In this document: piece by piece, positions 46,439-55,836 of the stretch | How positions within the stretch are numbered: the stretch's first letter is position 1 | How the letters are laid out: each line of letters opens with the position of its first letter | Assembly (NCBI GenBank): GCA_009777245.1 | Contig: WRMF01000008.1 | Span: 20,315-84,314 of the forward strand | Direction of reading: 5' to 3' | Origin: Betaproteobacteria bacterium | GTDB lineage: Bacteria > Pseudomonadota > Gammaproteobacteria > Burkholderiales > Rhodocyclaceae | Length of the DNA: 64,000 nt | The notes under the pieces: generated by a model | Databases searched by the model: none | What the model was told of the DNA's origin: nothing | What the model saw: the letters and a program-made list of their open reading frames with translations, nothing else | Position numbers and translations under genes: made by a program

Positions 46439-47434
46439 ATGTCCAAAACTCCCTTGCGTGTCGCAGTTACCGGCGCTGCCGGCCAGATCGGCTACGCCCT
46501 TCTTTTCCGTATCGCTTCCGGCGAAATGTTGGGCAAGGATCAGCCCGTCATCCTGCAACTTCTCGATCTGCCGCAAGCACAAAAGGTTGTCCAGGGCGTC
46601 ATTATGGAGCTTGGCGACTGCGCCTTTCCGCTTCTGACCGGCGTTATCGCCACGGACGACCCTGCCGTCGCCTTCAAGGACGCCGATATTTGCCTGCTGG
46701 TCGGCGCGCGTCCGCGCGGCCCCGGCATGGAACGCTCCGATCTCTTGCAGGCTAACGGCGCGATTTTCACCGAGCAAGGCCGCGCCATCGCCGAAAACGC
46801 GAAAGAAGACGTCAAGGTATTGGTTGTCGGTAATCCGTGCAATACCAATGCCTACATTGCCCGCGCCGCCGCCATAAAGGTCGGACGCACCAATCCCGCC
46901 AATTATCACGCCATGCTGCGGCTCGACCATAACCGGGCGCTTTCCCAACTGGCGCAAAAATCGGGACGCGCCGTCTCCTCGCTCAAAAAACTGGTCGTCT
47001 GGGGCAATCATTCGCCCACCATGTACGCCGATTACCGTTTCGTCACTTCCAACGGCGACAATGTGAAGGCTATCATCAACGATGCGGCATGGAATAACGA
47101 CGTATTCCTGCCTACCGTCGGCAAGCGCGGCGCGGCCATTATTGACGCGCGCGGGCTTTCTTCCGCCGCTTCCGCCGCTTCCGCCGCGATTGATAACATC
47201 CGCGACTGGGTATTGGGTTCGGACGATTGGGCGACGATGGGCATTCCCGCTCCGGCTGACAATGGCTACGGGATTCCCGAGGGTCTTGTGTTCGGCTTCC
47301 CTTGCCTGTGCGAAAACGGCGGCTTTTCGCTCATCAAGGGGCTGGAAATAGACGCTTACGCCAGAGAGAAAATAGACATCACCCTGAAAGAACTGGAAGG
47401 CGAACGCGCCGCCGTGGCGGACTTGCTGAAGTAA
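46439..47434 (+). CDS. mdh: Malate dehydrogenase
   Basis: It oxidises malate to oxaloacetate with NAD+. The 331-residue protein shows the nucleotide-binding [20 protein letters not shown], the mobile loop [20 protein letters not shown] with the substrate arginines, [13 protein letters not shown], and the catalytic His in [25 protein letters not shown] precedes the ATG at 46439. This is the longer proteobacterial MDH type 2-like form. It is divergent from sdhC, so adjacent TCA steps share a 365-base control region. A 12-bp stem hairpin lies after the stop. Confidence 0.96.
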   Translation: MSKTPLRVAVTGAAGQIGYALLFRIASGEMLGKDQPVILQLLDLPQAQKVVQGVIMELGDCAFPLLTGVIATDDPAVAFKDADICLLVGARPRGPGMERSDLLQANGAIFTEQGRAIAENAKEDVKVLVVGNPCNTNAYIARAAAIKVGRTNPANYHAMLRLDHNRALSQLAQKSGRAVSSLKKLVVWGNHSPTMYADYRFVTSNGDNVKAIINDAAWNNDVFLPTVGKRGAAIIDARGLSSAASAASAAIDNIRDWVLGSDDWATMGIPAPADNGYGIPEGLVFGFPCLCENGGFSLIKGLEIDAYAREKIDITLKELEGERAAVADLLK

Positions 47435-47450
47435 CCGCCCTGTCCCTCAC

Positions 47451-47479
47451 GCCGCATTCCGCGCCCTGCGGAATGCGGC
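47451..47479 (+). terminator. Strong hairpin after mdh
   Basis: GCCGCATTCCGC and GCGGAATGCGGC form a perfect 12-bp stem with a five-base loop, 17 bases past the mdh stop. There is no T-run, so it may stop RNA decay or pause polymerase rather than act as a textbook intrinsic terminator. Confidence 0.5.
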
Positions 47480-47598
47480 GCCAAGGGCGCGCATCGCTTG
47501 CCATGTATAGCGCTTCCTGCAAATAAATAGCGGGAAGCGGGGGAAGGGGTTTAGGGGAGAGTGTGCGTAAATGTGCTATCACTTGAACCGAAACCGCC

Positions 47599-48690
47599 CT
47601 AACCGCCGGAATCATCCGCCGCCGTGACACGCGAGCCGTCCCGCGCTTTCAACTGACCGGAAGTCACAATCATGTCGCCTTCCCGCAAGCCTTCCAGCAC
47701 TTCAACCATGCCAGCGCGGCGACGCCCAAGACTTATGAAGACGGCACGGGCAATGCCTTCCTCCACCCTCAATGCCTGCGGAGTCACGCCGGGAATAACG
47801 GCTTCCTCAGGAATCGCCAGCGTCGCGCCGGATTTGACATCGGCATCGGCAAACGCAAGACGCACCCGCGCGAACATGCCGGGGCGAAGTTTGCCATCCT
47901 GATTGTCCAGCAGGGCGCGACAGGCAATCGAACGCCCGCCTTCATCCACCAGCGGATCAATGGCCGCAAGGGTCGCGGTAAAAGTTTCTCCGGGCAGGGC
48001 GTCCGTAGTGGCTTCCAGCGCAAGGCCGGAACGAAGCTGGCGCAGATACATCTCCGGCAGGCGAAAATCCAGCTTCAGCGTGGAAATATCCTCCAGATTG
48101 ACGAGATCGGCGCCTTCTCTCACATAGTCGCCGGGACTTACCTGACGGATACCCAAAACACCGGCGAAAGGCGCGCGAATCCGCGTCTTTTCCAGTCTGG
48201 CAACGGCAAGAGCCACATTGGCTTCCTGCACCCTCAAGGTGGCCTGGCTGTTATCCAACGCTTGCCGACTGATGAATTTCCTTTGATAAAGGTCTTCATT
48301 ACGCCGCTGGGTGGCGCGCGCCAGCTCAAGCTGCGCCTCGGCCTGCCGCAGTTCCGCCGCCTGCACCTCGGAATCAAGACTGAAAAGCAAATGCCCGCCA
48401 CGCGCGACTTCTCCGTCCCTGAAATGCACATTCGCAACCCGGCCCGACACTTCAGGGCGCAACACGACAGATTCATTGGATCTTAACGTCCCGACCGCGA
48501 TCGCCTCTTCGGAAAAGGCAAAACGTGCGACTTTGGTCATTTCAACCTTAACGGCATTGCCCTGCCCTGATGCCACAGGATTGCCGGGAGCCTTGCCCGT
48601 GGCGACAGAGCCGTCCCGCCAGAAGTATCCTCCTGTCAGGAGCGCCAATATGCACACAACAGCGAACGCCAACCGATACTTTTTTTCCAT
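47599..48690 (-). CDS. RND efflux periplasmic adaptor protein, orphan
   Basis: The 363-residue protein (from MEKKYRLAFAV) has an N-terminal membrane anchor (about 5-20), a lipoyl/barrel-sandwich half ESVVLRPEVSGRVANVHFRD, a helical hairpin LRQAEAQLELARATQRRNED, and the second lipoyl half TRIRAPFAGVLGIRQVSPGD. The beta-barrel and membrane-proximal domains follow. This is the HlyD/AcrA adaptor that links an inner-membrane pump to an outer-membrane channel. The open frame reaches 48837 with several ATGs (48774, 48699); no ribosome site decides the start. No pump gene flanks it: mnmE is upstream and mdh convergent downstream. Confidence 0.85.
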   Translation of the reverse strand: MEKKYRLAFAVVCILALLTGGYFWRDGSVATGKAPGNPVASGQGNAVKVEMTKVARFAFSEEAIAVGTLRSNESVVLRPEVSGRVANVHFRDGEVARGGHLLFSLDSEVQAAELRQAEAQLELARATQRRNEDLYQRKFISRQALDNSQATLRVQEANVALAVARLEKTRIRAPFAGVLGIRQVSPGDYVREGADLVNLEDISTLKLDFRLPEMYLRQLRSGLALEATTDALPGETFTATLAAIDPLVDEGGRSIACRALLDNQDGKLRPGMFARVRLAFADADVKSGATLAIPEEAVIPGVTPQALRVEEGIARAVFISLGRRRAGMVEVLEGLREGDMIVTSGQLKARDGSRVTAADDSGG

Positions 48691-48894
48691 ATGTGCCATT
48701 CGACGAACAAACCAGCCCGTCACAAGTGTTTTGAAAGCCCCGACAAAGAGAACGCTCCTGAGCCGATTCGCCATGAATGGCGGAGATTGCTCACAGCTCA
48801 TTCGCTTCTCATGCCGAATGCGCCAATATAAAGGCAATAAATGATTCAGTCCATATCTAAGTTGCCATGATCTTGTTACAACTTGTTTCTACCA

Positions 48895-50268
48895 TCACTT
48901 CCCAATGCAAAACCGGCTGAAAATCTCGCCCAGCAGGTCATCCGGGGTAAATTCACCGGTGATCTCCGAGAGGGAATTTTGCGCGAGGCGCAGGTTCTCG
49001 GCAAAGAGTTCGAGCGCGGGCATGGGGCTTTCAAGCTCCGCGCGGGCAAGGGCAAGGTATCTTGCGGCAGTATCAATAGCCTGCAAATGACGTTCGCGGG
49101 CAACGAATGTGTCTTCCGCGTCCTGCCAACCGGCGATTTCCAGCAAGGCGGTCTCCAGCAATTCCAGGCCCTGTCCGGTTTTGGCGGAGAGGGAAATTAC
49201 CACGCCTTCCACGCCGCCGATACCCTGCGAATAACTTTTCGGCGCTTCAGATGTCAAATCAATCTTGTTCCTCACAACAACACGAGGCAATCCTTCCGGC
49301 AGCTTTTCCAGAATGGCGCGATCATCCGGGGTCAGGTCGGAGCGGGCGTCAACCAGAAGCAGCGCAAGGTCGGCTTCGGAAACGGCTTTCCAGGTGCGGG
49401 CAATGCCGATTTTTTCGACTTCATCCCCGGCTTCGCGCAAACCGGCAGTATCAATGATGTGTAACGGAATGCCGTGGATTTGAACCGAGGACTTGAGCGC
49501 GTCGCGGGTCGTGCCGGGAATGGGAGTGACGATGGCGAGATCGTCGCCGGAAATGAGATTCAGCAACGAGGATTTGCCGACATTGGGCTGACCGATCAAG
49601 ACGACGCGCAATCCGGCCTGTAACAGCCTGCCCCGCTTTGCCCCGGCATGGACTTCACGAAGACGGTCATCAAGGCGAATAACACGATTAAAGGCATCGG
49701 CCTGCCGGAGAAAATCTATCTCTTCTTCGGGAAAATCAAGCGTTGCTTCGACAAGCATCCGCAATTCGGTCAATTCCGCCACCAGTTCATGCACGGCGCG
49801 GGAAAATTCTCCGGTCAGGGAACGCGCCGCGCTTCTGGCGGCGGCGGCGGTGGAAGCGTCAATCAGGTCGGCAACGGCTTCTGCCTGGGCAAGATCAAGT
49901 TTGCCGTTCAGGAAAGCGCGGCGGGTAAATTCGCCGGGTTCGGCCAGACGCGCGCCGAGTTCGAGGCAACGGGCAAGCAGCAGATTCATGACGACCGGGC
50001 CGCCGTGACCGTGCAGTTCCAGCACGTCTTCGCCGGTGAAAGAGGCCGGGGCGGGAAAATAGAGGGTCAGGCCGCTGTCAATAAGACTGCCGTCGCTCGC
50101 CTTGAAATCGGCGCGCGCGGCGCGGCGCGGCGCGATCGTTTTGCCTGCGAGTTGGGCGGCGAAGGCGACAAGGTTGTTGCCGGAGACGCGGACAATGCCG
50201 ACCCCGCCGCGCCCGGCAGGCGTGGCAATGGCGGCAATGGTATCAGGCGGCAACGGTTCTTCGCGCAT
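48895..50268 (-). CDS. mnmE: tRNA modification GTPase MnmE
   Basis: With MnmG it adds the carboxymethylaminomethyl group at U34 of certain tRNAs. The 457-residue protein opens with [20 protein letters not shown] for formyl-THF binding. It has the G1 loop [21 protein letters not shown]2-G3 TTRDALKSS and [11 protein letters not shown]4 NKID, and ends FCIGK, the C-terminal motif carrying the essential cysteine. Its start overlaps the folA 3' end by 26 bases. It is followed by the efflux adaptor gene. Confidence 0.96.
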   Translation of the reverse strand: MREEPLPPDTIAAIATPAGRGGVGIVRVSGNNLVAFAAQLAGKTIAPRRAARADFKASDGSLIDSGLTLYFPAPASFTGEDVLELHGHGGPVVMNLLLARCLELGARLAEPGEFTRRAFLNGKLDLAQAEAVADLIDASTAAAARSAARSLTGEFSRAVHELVAELTELRMLVEATLDFPEEEIDFLRQADAFNRVIRLDDRLREVHAGAKRGRLLQAGLRVVLIGQPNVGKSSLLNLISGDDLAIVTPIPGTTRDALKSSVQIHGIPLHIIDTAGLREAGDEVEKIGIARTWKAVSEADLALLLVDARSDLTPDDRAILEKLPEGLPRVVVRNKIDLTSEAPKSYSQGIGGVEGVVISLSAKTGQGLELLETALLEIAGWQDAEDTFVARERHLQAIDTAARYLALARAELESPMPALELFAENLRLAQNSLSEITGEFTPDDLLGEIFSRFCIGK

Positions 50269-50776
50269 AGGTCACAAAGGCAAAGGAAATGCCGGATTCG
50301 CTTACCCGTTGTTCACGCTGGATTTCCTGCCATTCATTTTCGGAAAAGGCGGGAAACCAGGCATCGCCCGTAACATCCAGATTGATTTCGGTAAGCAGGA
50401 GACGCCGGGCGAATGGCAGAGCCGCGCGGTAGATTTGCTCCCCGCCGATGACGAACACTTCCTGTGTCTCTGGCGATTCCCTTGCGGTTTTCTCCAGAGC
50501 ATCCTGGATTGAGGAGACCAGTTCCGCGCCGGGGGCGATGTAGTCCGGCTGGCGGCTGAGTACGAAGTTACGCCGTCCCGGCAGGGGGCGGAATTTTTCT
50601 GGCAATGATTCCCAGGTCTTGCGTCCCATGAGGACACAATGTCCCCAGGTCAATTCCCGAAAGCGGCAGAGGTCTTCCGGCAAATGCCAGGGCAGACGAT
50701 TGTCCGCGCCGATCACCCGCCCTTGGGCTAAGGCGGCGATCAGGGAAAGTCTGGGGCGGTTTTGATTTAAGGGCAT
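50243..50776 (-). CDS. folA: Dihydrofolate reductase
   Basis: It reduces dihydrofolate to tetrahydrofolate with NADPH, the counterpart of ThyA at 12.4 kb. The 177-residue protein has [40 protein letters not shown] with the catalytic acid, GRKTWESLP, and [20 protein letters not shown]. Its last 26 bases overlap the mnmE start. It stands 37 bases after the M48 protease gene on the same strand. Confidence 0.95.
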   Translation of the reverse strand: MPLNQNRPRLSLIAALAQGRVIGADNRLPWHLPEDLCRFRELTWGHCVLMGRKTWESLPEKFRPLPGRRNFVLSRQPDYIAPGAELVSSIQDALEKTARESPETQEVFVIGGEQIYRAALPFARRLLLTEINLDVTGDAWFPAFSENEWQEIQREQRVSESGISFAFVTYARRTVAA

Positions 50777-50812
50777 AGGAGAGGGAACGGAGGCTATGAG
50801 ATACGGGCTGCC

Positions 50813-52945
50813 TTACGCGGCTTGCTGCCATGCGTCCAACATCGGGGCGGGGCAGTCGAGGCTTTGGGCAAAGGCACGGAGAAGCTCGTTCTCCACCGGG
50901 GTGATCCTGCCGTCGTGTTGGACGGCAACCGCGCAGGCATCCAGCAGTTTTTTCCGGTAAGGCGGCGCGGCAAGGGCAAGATGTGACAACGCCTCGGAAA
51001 TCTTGTTCAGGGAAAGTTCATTCTTTGCCGGTAAAGGATGCTTTGTGCTGGCGGGAGAACTGGCTATCGCCGCTTGATAGGCTGCCTCGGTCGCCTTTAC
51101 ATCTTCATGTCCTGAATAGGCAAGGAGCGCAAGTATATCGGAAATATCCTTGTCCAATCGTTCCAGACGCAAGTCGCTCTGTTTGACCTGTCGCTCCGAA
51201 GGAGACAGCAACGCGCCGCGCAACAGGCTATAGAGGGCGAATTCCGTGGGACTGACCCGCCCGTCGGCGCGAATCAGGTCTTTTGCCAGAATGAGCAGAT
51301 GATCCCGTTCGGCTTCCAACACTTCCCGCAAGGTGGGCAGGATGAGATCAAACCAGACAAGGCGATACTGCGCCCCATGTTCCGGTTGTGCGGCAAGCCA
51401 ATGGTAAAGTTCCTGCGCGGTGGAGAGCGTATCGGGGGAAAGCAATTTCTCTTGCTGTAGCTGAATATCGGCTTGTCTGGCAAAAAGCAATCCGGCGAGA
51501 ATTCCGGTTGCGCCGATCACGTTATGTGCCTGTTCCCGCAAGGTATCGGGCAAGCTGGCAAGCAGGTTTTGCGCTTGATTGAGGCTTTCGGATAGTATTT
51601 CTTCCGGCAGTCTGGGAACAACAACGGGTGTAACAACAGGAACAGGCATTGCCGCATGGGGATTTGCGGCCAGAATTGGGAGATGATGATCTGCATCAAA
51701 CGGGACAACCGGTGAAAGCGGAAGCATTTCCTCGCCATCGGGATGATGCAGCAGAAAACCGCCGAGGCGACGGATACGACCAGCCAACGGTGGATGGGTG
51801 GAAAACAGGGAAAGCCCAAGATGACTGGTAAAGAAGTTCTCAAAAGAGCCAGGAGCGTCGCTGGAGCCAAGGAAAAGATGGCTGGCCACTACCGCTTCCG
51901 GGTGCTGGATTTGAGAGCCTGAGGTTCGCATTTTTTGGAGCGCGGAAATCAATCCGGTTGGATTGCGGCTGAATTGCACGGCTGCGGCATCAGCCAGATA
52001 CTCGCGCTCACGGGAAGTAGTAGCTTGAATCAGACGACCAAAAAACAAGCCAATGGAGCCGACCAAGAAGAACAAAAAAGCGGGCAAAGCAGTAAGTATA
52101 GGGTGACTACTGTAAGGAAGCGTGCGACCAGTGATGATGAGGGCGTAGATACCGTACAAGCAGCCAATCAGTCTGAGGTTAAGGCGGCTATCGCCATTGA
52201 CGATATGGCTGATCTCATGCGCGATAACGCCTTGTAATTCATCGCGGTTCATGGCTTCCAGCAAGCCGTGGGTAATGCCGATTGCGCTGTCTTGCGTGGA
52301 AAGTCCGGCGGCAAAGGCGTTCAAACCGGTTTCCTTATCAAGCACGAATGCTACCGGCGCGGGGATGCCTGCGGCAATGGATATTTCATCAATCACATTC
52401 AAGAAACGCCTTTCCGTCGGATCGGCAGTACCCCGCATGATCCTGCGCCCGCCCAATTGTTCAGCGATCAATCTGCCGCCGCTGCGGGATATTTGCACTA
52501 TCTTGTATAGCGACGCTACAGCGATAATCCCGCCCACGATCAAGCAAGTCCAGAAAACCCAATAACCATTCAAAAAATTAGTAGTAGAGTCCATGCTATC
52601 CTTGAAATAAGCAAATAGGAAACCCAACAAGAAGGTACAATAAACCCCAATTGCCTCGACTAATTTGACGATTTTGTTTTCTTCATGTCGCTTTTCTTCA
52701 TTGTAATACTCGTCGGGCGACAGTAAGACATACATCAAAAACAGCAAGAATAGCAAGAATATAGAGACCAACAGAGGAATTATGAAGCCTAGCGGGGAAT
52801 CACGGTACCAAGTATAGAAGACTTGTAGGAACAGTAGGAATGCCAGACAAACCAAGGCTACAGTAGCTGTTATCGCCAGAACAGACAAAAGCGCCAGCCA
52901 GCGGGTTTTCTTCCGTGCTTGTTCCTGAGCTTTAAAAAAGTCCAT
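50813..52945 (-). CDS. M48 family membrane metalloprotease with TerB-like tail
   Basis: The 710-residue protein has four hydrophobic helices within residues 15-150. The M48 catalytic domain follows, with the zinc motif VIAHEISHIVN (HEISH at about 243-247) and REREYLADAAAVQFSRNP supplying the third ligand. Two more membrane segments lie at about 260-310. Residues 430-700 carry alanine-rich helices. These contain LILAKDLIRADGRVSPTEFA and ACAVAVQHDGRITPVENELL, each resembling the acidic loop of TerB/DUF533-type helical bundles. HtpX-like M48 proteases act in membrane protein quality control. The ATG at 52945 follows AAGGA; a second ATG at 52966 is possible. It is unusually long for HtpX (about 290). 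Confidence 0.82.
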   Translation of the reverse strand: MDFFKAQEQARKKTRWLALLSVLAITATVALVCLAFLLFLQVFYTWYRDSPLGFIIPLLVSIFLLFLLFLMYVLLSPDEYYNEEKRHEENKIVKLVEAIGVYCTFLLGFLFAYFKDSMDSTTNFLNGYWVFWTCLIVGGIIAVASLYKIVQISRSGGRLIAEQLGGRRIMRGTADPTERRFLNVIDEISIAAGIPAPVAFVLDKETGLNAFAAGLSTQDSAIGITHGLLEAMNRDELQGVIAHEISHIVNGDSRLNLRLIGCLYGIYALIITGRTLPYSSHPILTALPAFLFFLVGSIGLFFGRLIQATTSREREYLADAAAVQFSRNPTGLISALQKMRTSGSQIQHPEAVVASHLFLGSSDAPGSFENFFTSHLGLSLFSTHPPLAGRIRRLGGFLLHHPDGEEMLPLSPVVPFDADHHLPILAANPHAAMPVPVVTPVVVPRLPEEILSESLNQAQNLLASLPDTLREQAHNVIGATGILAGLLFARQADIQLQQEKLLSPDTLSTAQELYHWLAAQPEHGAQYRLVWFDLILPTLREVLEAERDHLLILAKDLIRADGRVSPTEFALYSLLRGALLSPSERQVKQSDLRLERLDKDISDILALLAYSGHEDVKATEAAYQAAIASSPASTKHPLPAKNELSLNKISEALSHLALAAPPYRKKLLDACAVAVQHDGRITPVENELLRAFAQSLDCPAPMLDAWQQAA

Positions 52946-53026
52946 TGCAGCGTTCCTTAAGGTCATGTATGCGCTAGAAGTATGATTATAAGGGTAAAAA
53001 ACTTCTTCCCGCCAGCTTTCCCCCAG

Positions 53027-53070
53027 AGCCGTAGGCCGGGATGGGACTTCGTTTCATCCCGGCTTCAAGC
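53027..53070 (+). repeat. Family D short palindromic repeat
   Basis: The copy reads AGAGCCGTAGGCCGGGATGG, ACTTCGTTTC, ATCCCGGCTTCAAGC. Compare 25395-25439. It lies in the 328-base gap between the DUF805 genes and the M48 protease. The rest of that gap has a TTGGGGTGTTGGGGTTCGCG tract near 53215-53245 and no recognisable gene. Confidence 0.55.
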
Positions 53071-53273
53071 ATCATCAGCAAGCAAAACGCCGGAATTAAG
53101 CGGCAGCTTCATCCCAGCCTGCGCGGCTTTTGCGCCAATCACTTGCGCGAAACCAGGCTGGTTAGCATAAAAATATTACGGACGGCAGTACGCCTTCGCT
53201 GGAATGACGACGGGTTTGGGTGTTGGGGTGTTGGGGTTCGCGTCCCGCTCGCCCCAACCATATGAGATATGGA

Positions 53274-54194
53274 CTATCTCTGCTGCTCTTTAGCCTCACG
53301 AGCACGCTGCACATACTCATCATACTTGCCGACTGCACTGGCAATCATTACGACAAAGAGCACGATTCCAACAACCAGCATAATGTTCAAGGCAATTGGA
53401 TTTGGCGGCGGCGGCGGGCCATAATCATTTTCTCCCGCTGTACCCGGCCAAAATAAAAGCGCCAGAGCAAACAGATTACCCAAAACAGGTACCAGCAAAA
53501 GCAAAGCCAACCAGCCGGAAGCGTTGATATCATGCAAACGCCGCACAGTCAAGGAGATATTGAACACGATCGCTGCTATCGCTGCTAAAAACATCAATAG
53601 TCCTAGCGCAATAGGCCCGACAAGCGCCCCGACAACTCCAGCCGCCCCCCCAACAGCAAATCCAAAAATTATCGCCCAGGCTAAATAACGAATCCGCCCC
53701 AACCGCCCCTCAAAGGAAAGCCAGTTAAGCTCTGCGAATTCTTCCGTATCGTCGCCTGACGGCAAATAGCTTGTAGAAGACTGTGGGCGAGCCGTTGAAC
53801 CCATGCCATTCCCGCGCCCATATGCAGACATTACCGCCGCGTCGGCATTATGCGTCCCCTGCGCGCCCATCCATCCGCCGGACGACACGCCTTTATCCGC
53901 CGCTTCTGCCTCATTAGGCTTGACGGCGGCAGGCGGCGCTTCTTCAACCAGGGAAAAGGTCGGGGCAGCCGCTTCCTTCACTGCAATCAGTCCGGCGTTT
54001 TTCAGGACATCCAGAAGTTCGTCCGCCTGCTCCGCCGACAGGTCGCGCTTCAGAATCGAACGCTTGCCGCTGAACAATAAAGACGCGACCTGCGCCTGAT
54101 CAGAGCCGTATACTTTGGCCATATTGGTCGCAGCTTCATCCTGCGTCACACCTTCCCGCAGCGCGCCATCAAATACGATGTTGTACTTGTCCAT
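53274..54194 (-). CDS. DUF805 membrane protein, paralogue 2
   Basis: The 306-residue protein has three parts. Residues 1-75 form an N-terminal soluble domain starting MDKYNIVFDGALREGVTQDE, shared with the next gene upstream. A low-complexity Ala/Gly/Ser linker (90-150) follows. A DUF805 membrane region (about 160-290) contains FEGRLGRIRYLAWAIIFGFA, LTVRRLHDINASGWLALLLL and LFWPGTAGENDYGPPP. The RRLHDIN-GW and F-W-G-ENxYG motifs define DUF805, whose function is unknown. Its start lies six bases after the paralogue stop, so the two are an operon formed by duplication. Confidence 0.85.
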   Translation of the reverse strand: MDKYNIVFDGALREGVTQDEAATNMAKVYGSDQAQVASLLFSGKRSILKRDLSAEQADELLDVLKNAGLIAVKEAAAPTFSLVEEAPPAAVKPNEAEAADKGVSSGGWMGAQGTHNADAAVMSAYGRGNGMGSTARPQSSTSYLPSGDDTEEFAELNWLSFEGRLGRIRYLAWAIIFGFAVGGAAGVVGALVGPIALGLLMFLAAIAAIVFNISLTVRRLHDINASGWLALLLLVPVLGNLFALALLFWPGTAGENDYGPPPPPNPIALNIMLVVGIVLFVVMIASAVGKYDEYVQRAREAKEQQR

Positions 54195-54200
54195 ATCGTT

Positions 54201-55298
54201 TTACCTTCTCGCTTCATGAAAACTTATTATTTTACCATGCAAATTGCCAAGCAGCGCAAAATTGGACGAAATTCCTATCGCAAGCAGAACCACCAGCATA
54301 ATGTCCAGAAAGCGTGTTTTCGGCGAATCCGGCAGGCCATAATTGTTTTCCCTCGCGCTGCCCGGCCACAAAAGTAGCGTCAGCCAGAATAAACACTTCA
54401 GCAAACCTACACAGAGAAGAACAGGGATAAAGATAAAGGGCAATACAAACACCATAACCAGCGACACAATGCCGAGCGTAACCAGAGCAAAAAACCACCA
54501 GCCGGAGAGGTTGATGTCGTGCATACGTCGTACCACAACGGAATAAATGAAAACCATCAATGCTATCGTCAAGGCGATAGCAAGGACGGTGAGATTCCGC
54601 CACAACGCGAAAAACGAGTCAATTTCCGGCAACAATGCGGACGCAGGGTCAAAGTCCCGCCAGGATTTGAACATCAGGTTAATGTCCTGCCACAGAAAGC
54701 CAATGTTCTGCCATGCCGTGAGCAAATCAATGTTTTGCAATATAAGCAAATTAATGTTCTGCCATAACATATCAACGTTTTGCCACAGCGTGAACATGTC
54801 CCTCTCCGCCGTAGATATGATGCCGCCAGACAAGGCAGACGCTTTGAGCGCAATATCCACCGCCCTGTCCAACAATAAAATAGTCATGAGGGACATGATG
54901 GCGGTGCAGATGAGCGCCGCGAGCAGCGGCCAGGCGAAATAGCGAAGCCTGCCCAATCGTCCCTGAAAGGAAAACAGCTTCAGCCTTGCAAATTCGCCAT
55001 TCTTGCTGTCGGCAGTTTCGCTGCCTTCCGATACCGCTTCTTCCTGAAGGGAAAAAGTCGGGGCAGACGCTTCCTTCATTGCGAGCAGTCCGGCGCTTTG
55101 CAAGGAAGCCAAAACCTTGTCCGCCTCCTCCGCCGAAAGGCCGCGCTTCAGAACCGCGCGTTTGCCGCTGAACAACAAAGGCATAACCTCTGCCAGTTCC
55201 GAGCCATACAATCCGGTCAGACTTGCCTTGGCCTCGTCCTGCGTCACCCCTTTCCGCAATGATCCGTCAAATACGATGTTGTACTTTTCAGCGTCCAT
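54201..55298 (-). CDS. DUF805 membrane protein, paralogue 1, with WQNI repeats
   Basis: The 365-residue protein shares with its neighbour the N-terminal domain (MDAEKYNIVFDGSLRKGVTQ) and the DUF805 end (VVRRMHDINLSGWWFFALVT, LLLWPGSARENNYGLPD). Unlike the neighbour it carries an insert between the first and later membrane helices, at about residues 165-220. There LWQNVDMLWQNINLL- and WQNIGFLWQDINLM-type units recur every seven or so residues, suggesting an amphipathic coiled-coil or pore-lining helix. The ATG at 55298 follows CAAGGCAAAACGAT, like the paralogue. The upstream frame to 55367 falls inside a mobile-element-like repeat and is rejected. Confidence 0.82.
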   Translation of the reverse strand: MDAEKYNIVFDGSLRKGVTQDEAKASLTGLYGSELAEVMPLLFSGKRAVLKRGLSAEEADKVLASLQSAGLLAMKEASAPTFSLQEEAVSEGSETADSKNGEFARLKLFSFQGRLGRLRYFAWPLLAALICTAIMSLMTILLLDRAVDIALKASALSGGIISTAERDMFTLWQNVDMLWQNINLLILQNIDLLTAWQNIGFLWQDINLMFKSWRDFDPASALLPEIDSFFALWRNLTVLAIALTIALMVFIYSVVVRRMHDINLSGWWFFALVTLGIVSLVMVFVLPFIFIPVLLCVGLLKCLFWLTLLLWPGSARENNYGLPDSPKTRFLDIMLVVLLAIGISSNFALLGNLHGKIISFHEARR

Positions 55299-55328
55299 AT
55301 CGTTTTGCCTTGCCCTCGTTATCGAATG

Positions 55329-55445
55329 TGAGTCACCCCAACCTGAAGGTTGGGGCTTCCATGCCACAGATTATGGGAGCCTCAATGCTCCATAATCAAC
55401 TGTCTCGCTAACCCCGACATAAATGGCGAGGCTTCTTCAAGACGC
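55329..55445 (-). mobile_element. IS200/IS605-like structured element, copy 1 (no transposase)
   Basis: Read on the minus strand, the element runs from GTCTTGAAGAAGCCTCGCCA to the hairpin CCCCAACC-TTCA-GGTTGGGG (55336-55355) and ends TGACTCA. It is about 80 percent identical to the inverted copy at 56043-56161. A GAAGCCCC...GGGG hairpin followed by a short conserved end is the form of IS605 right ends and of TnpB guide-RNA scaffolds. No tnpA or tnpB is present. Confidence 0.6.
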
Positions 55446-55513
55446 ATGGTACAGAAACCTTGATTCCCTGAGACTTTCTGGACAACAACGGACAATAGAA
55501 GAATGTCATTATA

Positions 55514-55595
55514 TGACCGGAACGGGAATTAAATCCGTATGCCTTGCGGCTCCGGATTTTAAGTCCGGCATGTCTGCCAATTTCATCATCCGGAC
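55514..55595 (-). tRNA. tRNA-Leu (UAA), possibly degenerate
   Basis: Acceptor GTCCGGA pairs with TCCGGTC except for a T-T mismatch at the second pair. The anticodon stem CCGGA/TCCGG is perfect around loop CTTAAAA (anticodon TAA), and a variable arm GCCGCAAGGC is intact. The T-arm ACGGATTTAATTCCCGT has lost G53 and C56, which are invariant. The position next to tRNA-Cys and tRNA-Gly matches the common gly-cys-leu cluster. It may be a pseudogene or a divergent functional tRNA. CCA is not encoded. Confidence 0.65.
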
Positions 55596-55668
55596 GCAAA
55601 AGGAAAGATAATTTGCCTGGGCAAACCCTAGGGCTGACATGGCTTTGCCATGCGCTTGCCAGCAAATC

Positions 55669-55744
55669 TGGAGCGGCAGAAGAGTCTCGAACTCTCGACC
55701 TCAACCTTGGCAAGGTTGCGCTCTACCAACTGAGCTACTGCCGC
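55669..55744 (-). tRNA. tRNA-Gly (GCC), copy 2
   Basis: The minus strand gives acceptor GCGGCAG, D-loop AGTTGGTAGA, anticodon loop TTGCCAA between CAACC and GGTTG, and T-arm GAGAGTTCGAGACTCTT, with the CCA end encoded. It is identical to 55837-55912, so the gene has been duplicated around the tRNA-Cys. Confidence 0.96.
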
Positions 55745-55754
55745 GTCATGAATC

Positions 55755-55828
55755 TGGAGGCGCGAGCCGGAGTCGAACCGACCTACTCGGATTTGCAATC
55801 CGGTGCATAACCGCTTTGCTATCGCGCC
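55755..55828 (-). tRNA. tRNA-Cys (GCA)
   Basis: Acceptor GGCGCGA pairs with TCGCGCC. The anticodon loop TTGCAAA lies between CGGA and TCCG. The T-arm GTCGGTTCGACTCCGGC is intact and CCA is encoded. Confidence 0.96.
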
Positions 55829-55836
55829 AAAAAATC

